From: a virus
Length of the DNA: 25,366 nucleotides
Reading direction: 5' to 3' (one strand)
IMG/VR virus record: IMGVR_UViG_3300025889_000869
Location: 1-25,366 of that record
In this document: piece by piece, positions 1 through 6,895 of the stretch
Position numbering within the stretch: position 1 is the first letter of the stretch
Layout of the letters: each line of letters begins with the position of its first letter
Made by a program: the position numbers and the translations under genes
Notes under the pieces: model-generated
What the model was told of the DNA's origin: nothing
Seen by the model: the letters and a program-made list of their open reading frames with translations, nothing else
The model's database searches: none

Positions 1-120
1 ATGTCTAAATGATTCTATTTTTAGCTTTTGACCCCCCCTATGCGTGTGTTTTTTGCTAATATTTAGGTAAAAACCCACCTTTTCGGTCAAATTTTGCGTG
101 TGTGTGCGGTCATCTTTCAT
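1..120 (-). CDS. Possible 5' part of an ORF leaving the window
   Basis: An ATG at 120 overlaps the stop of the HNH gene and opens a frame of 40 codons that runs off the left edge without a stop. The translation is basic and of low complexity and I recognise no domain. Position right after an HNH gene is where a small terminase subunit often begins, but the region also holds a C/G homopolymer and repeats typical of a cos region, so it may be non-coding. Only sequence beyond the edge can decide. Confidence 0.25.
   Translation of the reverse strand, partial: MKDDRTHTQNLTEKVGFYLNISKKHTHRGGQKLKIESFRH
32..103. other. Candidate cos/terminase-recognition region
   Basis: A run of seven C (32-38, seven G on the transcribed strand) is followed by two direct copies of TGCGTGTGT at 41-49 and 95-103. 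The stretch lies directly downstream of the HNH nuclease gene. In HK97-type phages the cohesive-end site lies close to the HNH and terminase genes. What is seen is the homopolymer and the repeat; the cos assignment is inference. Confidence 0.3.
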
Positions 121-400
121 GTGATTCACGTCCAGATTTGACGTTGTGACACCGATGACACATCGTTTGCAAGTTGTCCCACGCCAACGAATCACCACCG
201 CTTTTGATGGGAACGATGTGGTCCACCACTTGGCCAACGCTTTCACATTCGACACACAACGGGTTCCGCTTGATAAACATTCCGCGCAATCTTCGCCATG
301 CGGTTGACTGATAGAATTTATTTCTTTCAATGCGTTGTTTGCTTGACTTGTTTTGACCTTGCAACCACGGGCGTTGTTTTCTCTTTGGGACATTAGGCAT
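110..400 (-). CDS. HNH endonuclease (HK97 gp74-like)
   Basis: A 96-residue basic protein with a complete HNH zinc-finger core. A first pair of cysteines (PLCVEC, about residues 48-53) is followed by VVDHIVPI, carrying the catalytic-type Asp-His, then by GGDSLAWDNLQTMC and a second cysteine pair (MCHRCH), ending with HNVKSGRE. This is the layout of phage HNH nucleases related to HK97 gp74, which nick DNA and cooperate with terminase in genome cleavage and packaging. The ATG follows the stop of the zinc-ribbon gene directly. It is the last complete gene of the early operon, and the terminase genes would be expected next, beyond the left edge. The family call is secure; the packaging role is inferred from position. 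Confidence 0.9.
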   Translation of the reverse strand: MPNVPKRKQRPWLQGQNKSSKQRIERNKFYQSTAWRRLRGMFIKRNPLCVECESVGQVVDHIVPIKSGGDSLAWDNLQTMCHRCHNVKSGRESHER

Positions 401-703
401 CTACAATTTATCTTTTTGTTCTGGTTTGTAATATTTACGCAAATCGCGGTTGTTCTGGTCGCGTTCCACTTGCGTCATTTTAGATTCCCAGAACCCAAAA
501 TGAATGAACATATGATTGCGCATCGTGTATTTATCCACCACATATTTTTCCGACGCTTGGGGAATGTGCAACCCGCGTTCCCTTTTATATTCTTTTGAAC
601 ACGTTTTGCATTTCGGACGATAACCCGATTTTGTGTCGGTCAATCGTGCGAAATGTTTCAATTCCTTTTCTTCATTACACTTGGTGCAAACTTTAGTTTC
701 CAA
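401..703 (-). CDS. Zinc-ribbon protein with two CxxC motifs
   Basis: A 100-residue basic protein. The first 35 residues hold two CxxC knuckles (CTKC near residue 6 and CKTC near 32) separated by a segment with F and GYRP, a pattern common in small phage proteins related to HNH nucleases. The HNH catalytic histidine and asparagine core is not evident, so it may bind rather than cut DNA. There is no in-frame ATG upstream (an in-frame TAG lies just before), so a TTG at 703, overlapping the end of the preceding gene, is the likeliest start; the next ATG is deep in the protein and would remove the metal sites. It directly precedes the HNH gene and may act with it. The zinc site is read from sequence; the function is unknown. 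Confidence 0.65.
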   Translation of the reverse strand: METKVCTKCNEEKELKHFARLTDTKSGYRPKCKTCSKEYKRERGLHIPQASEKYVVDKYTMRNHMFIHFGFWESKMTQVERDQNNRDLRKYYKPEQKDKL

Positions 704-917
704 TTCTCTTTTCTATTGCGGTTTTTCTGTATTTCTTTATATGAGTGACAACGCCGTCGGCATCTTTGATGAATCGGATGGCGTGTCCAATCATTGGCGT
801 GTCGTTTACTTCTTTCAACAATGGAACCATTTCAGTCAATCGCACGGGTTTGGATTCGCCGACATTCATATCGACGAACAATTGCGCAATCTTGTTTCGT
901 GTTTTCAAATCAATCAT
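693..917 (-). CDS. Small conserved-looking hypothetical protein
   Basis: I do not recognise this 74-residue protein. The ATG at 917 forms an ATGA overlap with the PP-loop gene stop, arguing for translational coupling and against the ATG three codons upstream. The sequence begins with a short amphipathic helix (KTRNKIAQLF) and ends with a strongly basic tail (KKYRKTAIEKR). No cysteines, membrane segment or nuclease motif is visible. Its position between the PP-loop enzyme and the zinc-ribbon protein, with overlaps on both sides, suggests it belongs to the same early expression unit. A nucleic-acid-binding accessory role is possible but unsupported. Confidence 0.6.
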   Translation of the reverse strand: MIDLKTRNKIAQLFVDMNVGESKPVRLTEMVPLLKEVNDTPMIGHAIRFIKDADGVVTHIKKYRKTAIEKRIGN

Positions 918-1753
918 AAGCCACAATATCCCGAATCACATTCATTGAAATCGTCGTCAAACAATTTGATTTGACGTTTCCATTTCATTATCTCGCGGAA
1001 TGTTACATCCGAACGAAATGTTCCTTTGTTGTTTTCTTCTGTTTCTGCAAACCAATTCATTTTTTCGGGTTCCTTGTCGTTCATGTGCGACAACAACATT
1101 GGTGAACGCCACCAGCATCCAACGCAATTGTTCATGTAGGCAAACCGAACACGTTTGTCCGTCCAAAATTGTTCAATCGTGTCTTTGTAAATGTTCGCAT
1201 CAATCAACGGGAATGATGGTTTGCAATATTCAATTGTTTGCCATTTATTGTTCCCGTTTGGATGTTTGCCAACAATTATTTTCACCTCAACCATTCCGTT
1301 GTCGTTCATCTTTTCCATCATGCTTTTGGCACGGCGTGTTTCATTTGCACGATAACCAAAACGCATTTCAACGGGTCCATCAATGGTTTTATGACGCCAT
1401 TCTGCAATCGGAATCGTTTTCATTTCTGTCGTGCAAAACCGCGCGATTTTGTTTGGTAGATAGCCGCCTTTCTTTTTGATTACCTCGTCAAACGTTGGTC
1501 CCGTCAACCAAGTAATTTCACGACCGATGTATTGTTCCAAATCCAACATCGTGAAAATGATTGTGTCATCTTCAGCGGTTGCAACAAATGGTTTCCCGAT
1601 TCTATCTTCAACCATTTGACGAACCTTTTCATCGGGGAATCGACATCGTTCGTCCTCGATTCGAACCAAGGAAAAAACATCATAGTCCGCTGGATAATTT
1701 GCCGCGATATATGACGACGTTTTTCCGCCACTAAGTGAATTTATTGTTTTCAT
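914..1753 (-). CDS. PP-loop ATP pyrophosphatase (PAPS reductase/DndC-like superfamily)
   Basis: A 279-residue protein opening with a PP-loop, SGGKTS (residues 8-13), the ATP-binding signature of the adenine-nucleotide alpha-hydrolase superfamily (PAPS reductases, DndC-type and tRNA-thiolation enzymes). A second recognisable block, RFCTTEMK (105-112), resembles the Cys-containing motif of PAPS reductase/DndC proteins. Four more cysteines form two close pairs (NNCVGCWW, 210 and 213; ECDSGYC, 272 and 277) that could hold a metal or Fe-S cluster with C107. The ECGIH-type C-terminal motif of true CysH is not seen, so assimilatory sulfate reduction is less likely than a sulfur-transfer or nucleotide-modifying role. 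The gene starts 3 nt after the primase-helicase stop, in the replication operon. The superfamily is clear; substrate and role are unknown. Confidence 0.75.
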   Translation of the reverse strand: MKTINSLSGGKTSSYIAANYPADYDVFSLVRIEDERCRFPDEKVRQMVEDRIGKPFVATAEDDTIIFTMLDLEQYIGREITWLTGPTFDEVIKKKGGYLPNKIARFCTTEMKTIPIAEWRHKTIDGPVEMRFGYRANETRRAKSMMEKMNDNGMVEVKIIVGKHPNGNNKWQTIEYCKPSFPLIDANIYKDTIEQFWTDKRVRFAYMNNCVGCWWRSPMLLSHMNDKEPEKMNWFAETEENNKGTFRSDVTFREIMKWKRQIKLFDDDFNECDSGYCGL

Positions 1754-1755
1754 CC

Positions 1756-3717
1756 CTATAAAATACTAAAATTTTTGTCAATCATATCGGTTCGCCCTTG
1801 TTTACGATACCCAAACATTTTGTTGGCTTCCATTTCATTCAACAACTTGGTTGCCGTTCGCTTTGGAACGTTTTCCGTGTCTTGAATGAATTTGATGGCC
1901 GCGGTCTTGCTTTTCCCGTGAATCAATGGCAACACACCATCCATATCGTTTGACGTCCACACGCGTTCTTCAATCTTTTGCAACGGCTCTTTTTCAGTCA
2001 ATTCAATTGAATCATACGACGTGATGACCATTTCCATTGATGGGAATTCAATGTTTCGCGTGTATTCTGGAACAACATCCGACGCACTTGGTGTGTTTTC
2101 CGATTTAGCCAATGAAACGGCGGTTTCTGCCTTTTGCGTCAACAATGCGCCCAAATGTCCTTTGGCGTTTCTGTCATTCTTATTCTCATGTAATACACAC
2201 GAAATGTGGCAATCCTTTTCCGATGTCCATTGCAACAACTTGGACGCTATTTCCGTGGCTTCTTCTTCGTCGTTCACCCCTTTGGATGTCAAATCAACAA
2301 TCCCATCAATGACAACAAATCCAATGTTGTCAAACGATTTCATGACGTATTCCGTCAACTTCAATCGCTCTTTGTTGGTCAACAAACCGCGGAATCTGTA
2401 ATGTTTGAAATTCGGAATGTTGACACGCGGGTCCAATCCCGCCATTGTCAAAATCCTTTTTTTCGCACGCGCTGAATGCCAATCGCCCATTTCCGTGTCA
2501 ATGTAGATGTTCACGCGGTCATGAACGTGTCCGCGGATATGGTTGGAAATCGTATTGGTGGAAACGGCGGCGGCCATCAATGCCGACAAAAAATAACTTT
2601 TGCGCGATTTGGCTTTCCCTTGAATCAATGAAAAATTGCCCATCGTCCCGAACACATATTCATCGCCACCGAAATGCAACGTGATGGCCTTGTCTGGTTC
2701 TGCAACCTCAATGGATGAATCCACTTCCAACGACTGCAACAACGCCGCCATTTCATCCAATTGTTCGGGCGTGGCGTTCTCGTAATCAAACAACGCATCG
2801 TCCGACACTTTGCGTGAATCATTTGATTCGCCGAATCCTTGGTCGCGCAAATCTTTGATTGCGCTTTTGAAATCACCATTGTGACCCAATACAACGAAAC
2901 ATTGGAATGCGTCGTGCGCCTTTTCCGCCTCGAATTGTGTGGATGTCGTAAATGGGAAAAACGAACCCGAATCTTTGAAGATGACACCAGATGTTTCCGA
3001 TGTTGTTTCGCCCGGTCGCAACAAATACGTCATTCTTGCGTTTTCCCGAACGATTGTCCATCCGTAATGCAACAAGACGTCCAACGTGGTGTTCGTGGCT
3101 CTAAACTCGCCCCACGGCGTTGAATCGTCCGAATCGCTATCCAATACCGATTCCGTTGGTTGATTCTTTATTGGTTCGGGTTGCGGAATGGTGGCGTCCA
3201 TCATTTTGGCGCACATCCAAATCACGTTCCGTTCGTCGGGGCTGATTTCAACGACGTCGGTGATTTTTCCAATGATTTTATATCCCTTTGTCGGCCAAAC
3301 AACAATTTGACCACCCTTTCCGCGTGTTTCGAATATTACTTCGCCTTTACTATTCTTCGCCAACTTTTCGTTTCCCGCGATTTCCGAACATTTGAAAATC
3401 CAATGGAAACCGCCCGATTGCGTTTGCTGGATAATCATTTTGTTGATGAGTTCGGGCGCGTTGTCCTCAATCAATCCCTTGAATTCTTCGTATTCTTCCC
3501 CCTCAAAATATTTGGCGTCAATGTCCAAACATTGGATTCCATCGAAACCCATGACCAGACCAATGCCGTTGGTCTTATCGAAAACGCTGAAATCTTCAAT
3601 CGGTGTTTCTGCGTGTTGTTGCCATCCTTTCAGCAATGGCCGTTTTGAATTGCGGACCAATGGAATCGGGGAAAATCCGTGGTCGCGATATTTGTGGGCA
3701 ATCTTTTTGATGTCCAT
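1756..3717 (-). CDS. Primase-polymerase (AEP) fused to RecA-like helicase
   Basis: A 653-residue replication protein. The N-terminal part (about 1-170) is a bifunctional primase/polymerase of the archaeo-eukaryotic primase type: metal-binding CLDIDAK (D65, D67), then SGGFHWIF with H105, then an ETRGKGGQIVVWP block (130-142). A linker follows, with a second small domain around 205-300. The C-terminal part (about 335-600) is a RecA-like ATPase resembling RepA-type helicases: Walker A-like GKAKSRKS (367-374), Walker B FVVIDGIVDL (D471), then a HENK/GHLG block typical of RepA-like ATPases. A C-terminal winged-helix-like tail is possible. It should prime and unwind phage DNA. In the Walker A motif the usual glycine before KS is arginine, which I believe occurs in relatives. 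It is the largest early gene and starts 24 nt after a nuclease gene. Confidence 0.85.
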   Translation of the reverse strand: MDIKKIAHKYRDHGFSPIPLVRNSKRPLLKGWQQHAETPIEDFSVFDKTNGIGLVMGFDGIQCLDIDAKYFEGEEYEEFKGLIEDNAPELINKMIIQQTQSGGFHWIFKCSEIAGNEKLAKNSKGEVIFETRGKGGQIVVWPTKGYKIIGKITDVVEISPDERNVIWMCAKMMDATIPQPEPIKNQPTESVLDSDSDDSTPWGEFRATNTTLDVLLHYGWTIVRENARMTYLLRPGETTSETSGVIFKDSGSFFPFTTSTQFEAEKAHDAFQCFVVLGHNGDFKSAIKDLRDQGFGESNDSRKVSDDALFDYENATPEQLDEMAALLQSLEVDSSIEVAEPDKAITLHFGGDEYVFGTMGNFSLIQGKAKSRKSYFLSALMAAAVSTNTISNHIRGHVHDRVNIYIDTEMGDWHSARAKKRILTMAGLDPRVNIPNFKHYRFRGLLTNKERLKLTEYVMKSFDNIGFVVIDGIVDLTSKGVNDEEEATEIASKLLQWTSEKDCHISCVLHENKNDRNAKGHLGALLTQKAETAVSLAKSENTPSASDVVPEYTRNIEFPSMEMVITSYDSIELTEKEPLQKIEERVWTSNDMDGVLPLIHGKSKTAAIKFIQDTENVPKRTATKLLNEMEANKMFGYRKQGRTDMIDKNFSIL

Positions 3718-3741
3718 TCGTTCTTTGCTCTTTGTTGTGTG

Positions 3742-4104
3742 TTATCTAATCAACGCCCAATTGTCACAATTGCGCGAATATCTTTTGGGCGTCAATGTTA
3801 TTGACTTCCGTCCTTTTAATTCCTTAAAAGGAAAAATAAACCAACGGCGGTTCACCACGTCATAACAGATGACAAAATCAACGTTTTTATATTGGTCGAA
3901 AACACAAGTGATTTCCGCGTGGTGTTTCTTGATGTATGTCGCCGACTTCACTTGAATCGTCACAAAACGATTCCCGCGAAATGCTATCATGTCAATTTCC
4001 GATTGATGGACAAAAGGGAACGCAACGTGCCAATCCCTTTGAATCAATTCCGCCGCACATCGCAATTCCGCCAACGCGCCGTTTTTATGGTTGTCGTGAA
4101 TCAT
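3742..4104 (-). CDS. PD-(D/E)XK nuclease family protein
   Basis: A 120-residue protein with the compact core of a PD-(D/E)XK nuclease: an N-terminal helix with GALAELRCAAEL (E13), a strand carrying SEIDMIA (D38), then the strand VTIQVKSAT with Q51 and K53 in place of the commoner E-x-K. This matches the small family of phage and archaeal Hjc-like endonucleases I know as PDDEXK endonucleases. The C-terminal half alternates strands and basic turns. The start forms an ATGA overlap with the preceding VRR-NUC gene. It probably processes branched or damaged DNA during recombination-dependent replication. Fold assignment is good; substrate is unknown. Confidence 0.72.
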   Translation of the reverse strand: MIHDNHKNGALAELRCAAELIQRDWHVAFPFVHQSEIDMIAFRGNRFVTIQVKSATYIKKHHAEITCVFDQYKNVDFVICYDVVNRRWFIFPFKELKGRKSITLTPKRYSRNCDNWALIR

Positions 4105-4523
4105 TTGATTTTCGACAAATAGTCATCGTAGCTTTTCGCAATGAAATACACGCCACCAGAATCGTTGATTTCCTTTTCAATTTCCTTTTGTTCGGCGGAT
4201 TGTCTGTCCTTTCCAATCTTCACCTCAATGCCGTAAAATTTGCCGTCAATGATTCCAATGATGTCGGGAATCCCTTTGCGCTGGACGCCCTTCCGATACA
4301 CCTTGCGTTTGACATCGTACACCGCGCCGTTGTTTATTCGATACGCAACGCCACCGCGGACGTGATACATATCCCAAATGATTGTTTTTGTCAAATCATT
4401 GGCGGTGGTGTCTTTGAATCTTTGTTTGACCAATGCGTGCGGTGGCAACATTGGGTGTTTTTCGGCTTTCAGTTGGTCGGCTAATTTGCCCAACTCTTTT
4501 AGGTTCTTAGGAATCCAATTCAT
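4101..4523 (-). CDS. VRR-NUC domain nuclease
   Basis: A 140-residue protein whose C-terminal half is a VRR-NUC domain: KGIPDIIG (D87) followed by the FYGIEVKIGK strand (E100, K102) and the helix with Q-S-A-E-Q that typically follows in this family. VRR-NUC proteins are PD-(D/E)XK structure-specific nucleases related to FAN1 and phage Holliday-junction resolvases. The N-terminal 40 residues are helical and could bind DNA or a partner. I place the start at the ATG at 4523; a TTG ten codons upstream would overlap the preceding micro-gene more deeply. It overlaps the next nuclease gene by ATGA, pointing to coupled expression. A resolvase or debranching role is the likely one. Confidence 0.82.
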   Translation of the reverse strand: MNWIPKNLKELGKLADQLKAEKHPMLPPHALVKQRFKDTTANDLTKTIIWDMYHVRGGVAYRINNGAVYDVKRKVYRKGVQRKGIPDIIGIIDGKFYGIEVKIGKDRQSAEQKEIEKEINDSGGVYFIAKSYDDYLSKIK

Positions 4524-4650
4524 TATTGATTCTTTTGTTTGCAGAATGTTCAATCATTCTTGAAATGTGCGTTCGGTCCATGGCTTTCAAATAATCTTTG
4601 GCCAATTCCCAACAAATTCGGTCGAAATCATTCGGTGATTTGTCGCTCAT
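4507..4650 (-). CDS. Micro-gene, 47 residues, unknown
   Basis: An ATG at 4650 opens a 47-codon frame that bridges the exonuclease and VRR-NUC genes, overlapping the end of the first by 23 nt and the start of the second by 17 nt. The translation is a single mostly helical, charged segment (SPNDFDRICWELAKDYLKAM) with no membrane stretch. The tight placement in an otherwise gap-free operon and its amphipathic character favour a real gene over chance, but I recognise no family. Confidence 0.5.
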   Translation of the reverse strand: MSDKSPNDFDRICWELAKDYLKAMDRTHISRMIEHSANKRINNELDS

Positions 4651-5245
4651 ATTTTTGAACTTTATTCCAGAATTCCAAATATTTCATTTTACGCATTTCA
4701 ATTTCCATTTCAACGTCTGGGTCGTTGCGATGAACTCGGAAAATAAACAATTTTTTTTGAATGCGCGGGTCGAACGAAACGAAATCCATCCATTGCAAAG
4801 AATCAATCACAATGAAATAGTGCATCACTTGCGCTTTATATTGTGCGGGAATCTTGTTCATTCTCAAATATTCAACGTGCTTTTTCGTTGATGGACATTT
4901 GATTTCCACGCCACCAATTGGAACGTCCTTTTCATAGACCAGCGCGTCGGGACTGATGGCCAAAAAATCATGTTCGTCGTGAATGCAAAAACCGATTTCC
5001 CTTGCATCGTTTCCCGTTCTCATTCTGTATTCATCCAACGCCACGGGTTCCATCATGATGCCGTGCATCATAGCTTGCGTTGTTGGTGATTCTATAATCT
5101 CGCCCGACAATCGTTCGGCGATTAACTCATCGACAAACGTCAAATTGTTTGACTTGAAAATGTTCGCACATCGCGAACCCGTAATGACACCCAAACGCAT
5201 TTCGAACCATTCGCGTGACCTTTGTTCAACATTCTTGATTTTCAT
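4628..5245 (-). CDS. YqaJ/lambda-exonuclease-like recombinase nuclease
   Basis: A 205-residue protein with the full motif series of the YqaJ viral recombinase (lambda exonuclease) family: an N-terminal EQRSREWFEMRLGVITGS block (7-24), GIMMEP with E66, the metal-binding ISPDALV (D100), VEIKCPS with E114 and K116, and a following Q-A-Q-V-MHY helix (Q139). These enzymes form rings that degrade one strand of double-stranded DNA to expose single strands for annealing. The usual partner, a Beta/RecT-type annealing protein, is not evident here; the acidic-tailed ssDNA-binding protein upstream could interact with the exposed strand. It overlaps the preceding nuclease gene by ATGA. Residues for two-metal catalysis all appear intact. 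Confidence 0.9.
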   Translation of the reverse strand: MKIKNVEQRSREWFEMRLGVITGSRCANIFKSNNLTFVDELIAERLSGEIIESPTTQAMMHGIMMEPVALDEYRMRTGNDAREIGFCIHDEHDFLAISPDALVYEKDVPIGGVEIKCPSTKKHVEYLRMNKIPAQYKAQVMHYFIVIDSLQWMDFVSFDPRIQKKLFIFRVHRNDPDVEMEIEMRKMKYLEFWNKVQKYERQITE

Positions 5246-5784
5246 AAATCTTGATTTATTATTCTGTTTAATTCTTTAATATCGTGCAATTGTGAAATCC
5301 TCAAATCATAGGACGCGGCGCGATATGTTAAGACCGACCCGTTGTCCAAAACTTTCTGTTCACCTTTTGCCATATATGTGGCGTCCTCGAAATACATCTT
5401 TTTGGACCGCCATCCACAAATCGTGGTTTCATTGTTCTTTGTGTTGTGATGACAAAAAACATACATGTGGACCAGATACGATTTTTGCGTTGCCGCGATG
5501 TTGACTTGATAATGTGGGCGAACCGCTGAACGTGTCGCAATCGTTTTCACATCAATCGTCATTCCATTGCTTGCGACAATATCCACGCCGTCGTCAAACC
5601 CTTCTTTGCTTCGGTATTCTTCGACATCAATTCCAAGATATTCGCGGACGACATATTCACCCAATAAACCAATGTATTGGTCTTTTCGTGACCCATCAAA
5701 CCGACCGCGGTTCGCAAGGTTGTGACGCCCCAAATATTTCCAAATCCGTGCGCGTTGTTCTTCTGGTACAATCATGGAAATCAT
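5242..5784 (-). CDS. PD-(D/E)XK restriction-endonuclease-like protein
   Basis: A 180-residue protein with a recognisable nuclease core: IGLLGEYVVREYLG (E43 in the first helix), GFDDGVDIV (D68) and MTIDVKTIA (D78-V-K80). That spacing is typical of PD-(D/E)XK proteins. The region after residue 85 contains many aromatic and histidine residues and a GWRSKKMYFED strand pair that could shape the substrate pocket. I cannot assign a named family. It starts with ATG overlapping the stop of the upstream gene (ATGA) and its own stop overlaps the exonuclease start in the same way, so the two are probably translated together. A recombination or host-DNA-degradation role is inferred. Confidence 0.7.
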   Translation of the reverse strand: MISMIVPEEQRARIWKYLGRHNLANRGRFDGSRKDQYIGLLGEYVVREYLGIDVEEYRSKEGFDDGVDIVASNGMTIDVKTIATRSAVRPHYQVNIAATQKSYLVHMYVFCHHNTKNNETTICGWRSKKMYFEDATYMAKGEQKVLDNGSVLTYRAASYDLRISQLHDIKELNRIINQDL

Positions 5785-5963
5785 GCGTTGTTTTTTTTGC
5801 GGTGTTCTTCAAATAGTCGTTCACCAACCTCGCCTAATATGATTTTTGCGGACATAATGCGTTTCCGTTCTTCTATTCCTTGACGCCATTTTGAATGGTC
5901 GTCGCTTCGTTCGAAATGCCAATCGTGTTGTTCAAGCATTTGCGTGAATTTTTCCTTTGTCAT
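5781..5963 (-). CDS. Small charged hypothetical protein
   Basis: A 60-residue protein, very rich in charged residues and tryptophan-histidine pairs (QHDWHFERSDDHSKWRQG), predicted mostly helical, with a basic C-terminus. No domain is recognised. It starts three bases after the preceding micro-gene stop and overlaps the downstream PD-(D/E)XK gene by ATGA, so it is firmly embedded in the operon. Confidence 0.6.
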   Translation of the reverse strand: MTKEKFTQMLEQHDWHFERSDDHSKWRQGIEERKRIMSAKIILGEVGERLFEEHRKKNNA

Positions 5964-5966
5964 TGT

Positions 5967-6053
5967 TCAATCTTTTTCGATTCCGTTTTCTTTTAAATCA
6001 CGATAACACAATTCAATCATGGTCATCGTTTTGTTGGGGCAATTGCAATTCAT
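5967..6053 (-). CDS. Micro-gene, 28 residues
   Basis: An ATG at 6053, overlapping the upstream stop by ATGA, opens 28 codons beginning MNCNCPNKTM and ending in a charged helix. The N-terminal CNC could be part of a metal site. It is too short for family assignment; support comes from coupling on both sides (overlap upstream, three-base gap downstream). Confidence 0.4.
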   Translation of the reverse strand: MNCNCPNKTMTMIELCYRDLKENGIEKD

Positions 6054-6175
6054 TTCAAAGTGATTGTCGGGTGAGCGTAAACATAAAGCAAAGCCAATAC
6101 ACTTAATGCAAACATGACTATTGTAAACGCTAACAAGTAAAAAAGAATCTTTGTGGCTTTTTCTTGGTCATTCAT
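6050..6175 (-). CDS. Single-span membrane micro-protein
   Basis: A 41-residue frame from ATG 6175 that overlaps its upstream neighbour by 8 nt and its downstream neighbour by ATGA. It has a short charged N-terminus (MNDQEKATK), one long hydrophobic span (about residues 10-34, ILFYLLAFTIVMFALSVLAL) and a short tail, hence an inner-membrane protein with probable N-in orientation. Early-expressed membrane peptides can act in host takeover or superinfection exclusion, but nothing here specifies that. Confidence 0.5.
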   Translation of the reverse strand: MNDQEKATKILFYLLAFTIVMFALSVLALLYVYAHPTITLK

Positions 6176-6329
6176 TCTCTTTGGTTTTTAAATAAACCTC
6201 ATATCTTATTCTAAATTCTTCTTCTGGATTGAAATCCATTTCTCTATCCGCGCCATTTTCTGCAAGTTCTAAATATATGACATCGTAGTATTTATCAAAC
6301 CATTCATCATATTTTAAAAAATAAGTCAT
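6168..6329 (-). CDS. Acidic micro-protein, 53 residues
   Basis: A frame from ATG 6329 giving a 53-residue acidic, tyrosine- and glutamate-rich protein (KYDEWFDKYYDVIYLELAEN, then FNPEEEFRIRYEVY). No domain is recognised. Small acidic proteins from phage early operons are often inhibitors or DNA mimics of host enzymes; that is a general expectation only. The local sequence is more AT-rich than the surrounding genes, as are the two micro-genes after it. Confidence 0.5.
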   Translation of the reverse strand: MTYFLKYDEWFDKYYDVIYLELAENGADREMDFNPEEEFRIRYEVYLKTKENE

Positions 6330-6340
6330 TCTCTTTGGTG

Positions 6341-6694
6341 TTAAAGGTTCGACAACTTATCCAACGCATCCCCAAAATCAACACCAGCGATTTGGCGTTC
6401 GGGTTCGCGGTGTTCATCGACCACCATTTTCATGGCGACCAATTCTTCCAATGACAAATTCAAAATCATTTCCACTTGACCTTGAATCGTCGTCATCAAT
6501 TCTTCATCCGTGGAATCCAACGCGCCCAATGGACCGCGAATCGCCCGTTCGATTTCCGTTTCCAACCGCCCCATCATTTTTTTGATGTTCTGGCGATACA
6601 ATCGTGTTTCCTTCATCGTGTCCATCTGTTCCAATGTCGCTTGATACAATGCCACCAACTTGATGGCCTCTTTGAATGTTGTGAATCGTTCCAT
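6341..6694 (-). CDS. Helical hypothetical protein
   Basis: A 117-residue protein that looks almost entirely helical, with heptad-like hydrophobic spacing through about residue 100 (FKEAIKLVALYQATLEQM; QVEMILNLSLEELVAMKMVV). A short glycine-proline break (RGPLGALDS) near the middle splits it into two helical halves. No known motif. The ATG lies three bases after the preceding stop. A structural, adaptor or dimerising role is conceivable; I do not recognise a homolog. Confidence 0.62.
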   Translation of the reverse strand: MERFTTFKEAIKLVALYQATLEQMDTMKETRLYRQNIKKMMGRLETEIERAIRGPLGALDSTDEELMTTIQGQVEMILNLSLEELVAMKMVVDEHREPERQIAGVDFGDALDKLSNL

Positions 6695-6697
6695 GCT

Positions 6698-6895
6698 CTA
6701 AAACTTTAACCACTTTTTGCGGCGTTGGTATTTCCTAATCAATCGTGCGTTGTTGTTCAATAGGTTCACAATGTCGTCGTTCCATTGCGTCGCGCTGGCC
6801 ACCAACATCGTGTTCAATGAATCCCATTGCAATTCAACGATGTATTGGTCGACAAACATTTTGTGACGCCTCTTTCGAATTATCCTTTTAAACAT
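6698..6895 (-). CDS. Basic hypothetical protein
   Basis: From ATG 6895, which overlaps the stop of the DnaA-like gene by 8 nt, this encodes 65 residues. The N-terminus is strongly basic (FKRIIRKRRHK), the middle is neutral and helical with tryptophans, and the C-terminus is again basic (RKYQRRKKWLKF). Such a charge pattern suits a DNA- or RNA-binding protein. A second ATG at residue 13 would remove the first basic patch. Its overlap with the DnaA-like gene suggests the two are made together. Confidence 0.55.
   Translation of the reverse strand: MFKRIIRKRRHKMFVDQYIVELQWDSLNTMLVASATQWNDDIVNLLNNNARLIRKYQRRKKWLKF

Noticed and set aside
1000-1479. Plus-strand open frames opposite the PP-loop gene and, likewise, opposite most early genes
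   Set aside because: They have cysteine-, phenylalanine- and histidine-rich translations typical of reverse-frame shadows, and they lie entirely within genes with solid motifs.
6504-6713. Alternative minus-strand frame inside the 117-residue gene
   Set aside because: It overlaps completely with a frame having better composition and coupling, and shows glycine/histidine-rich shadow translation.
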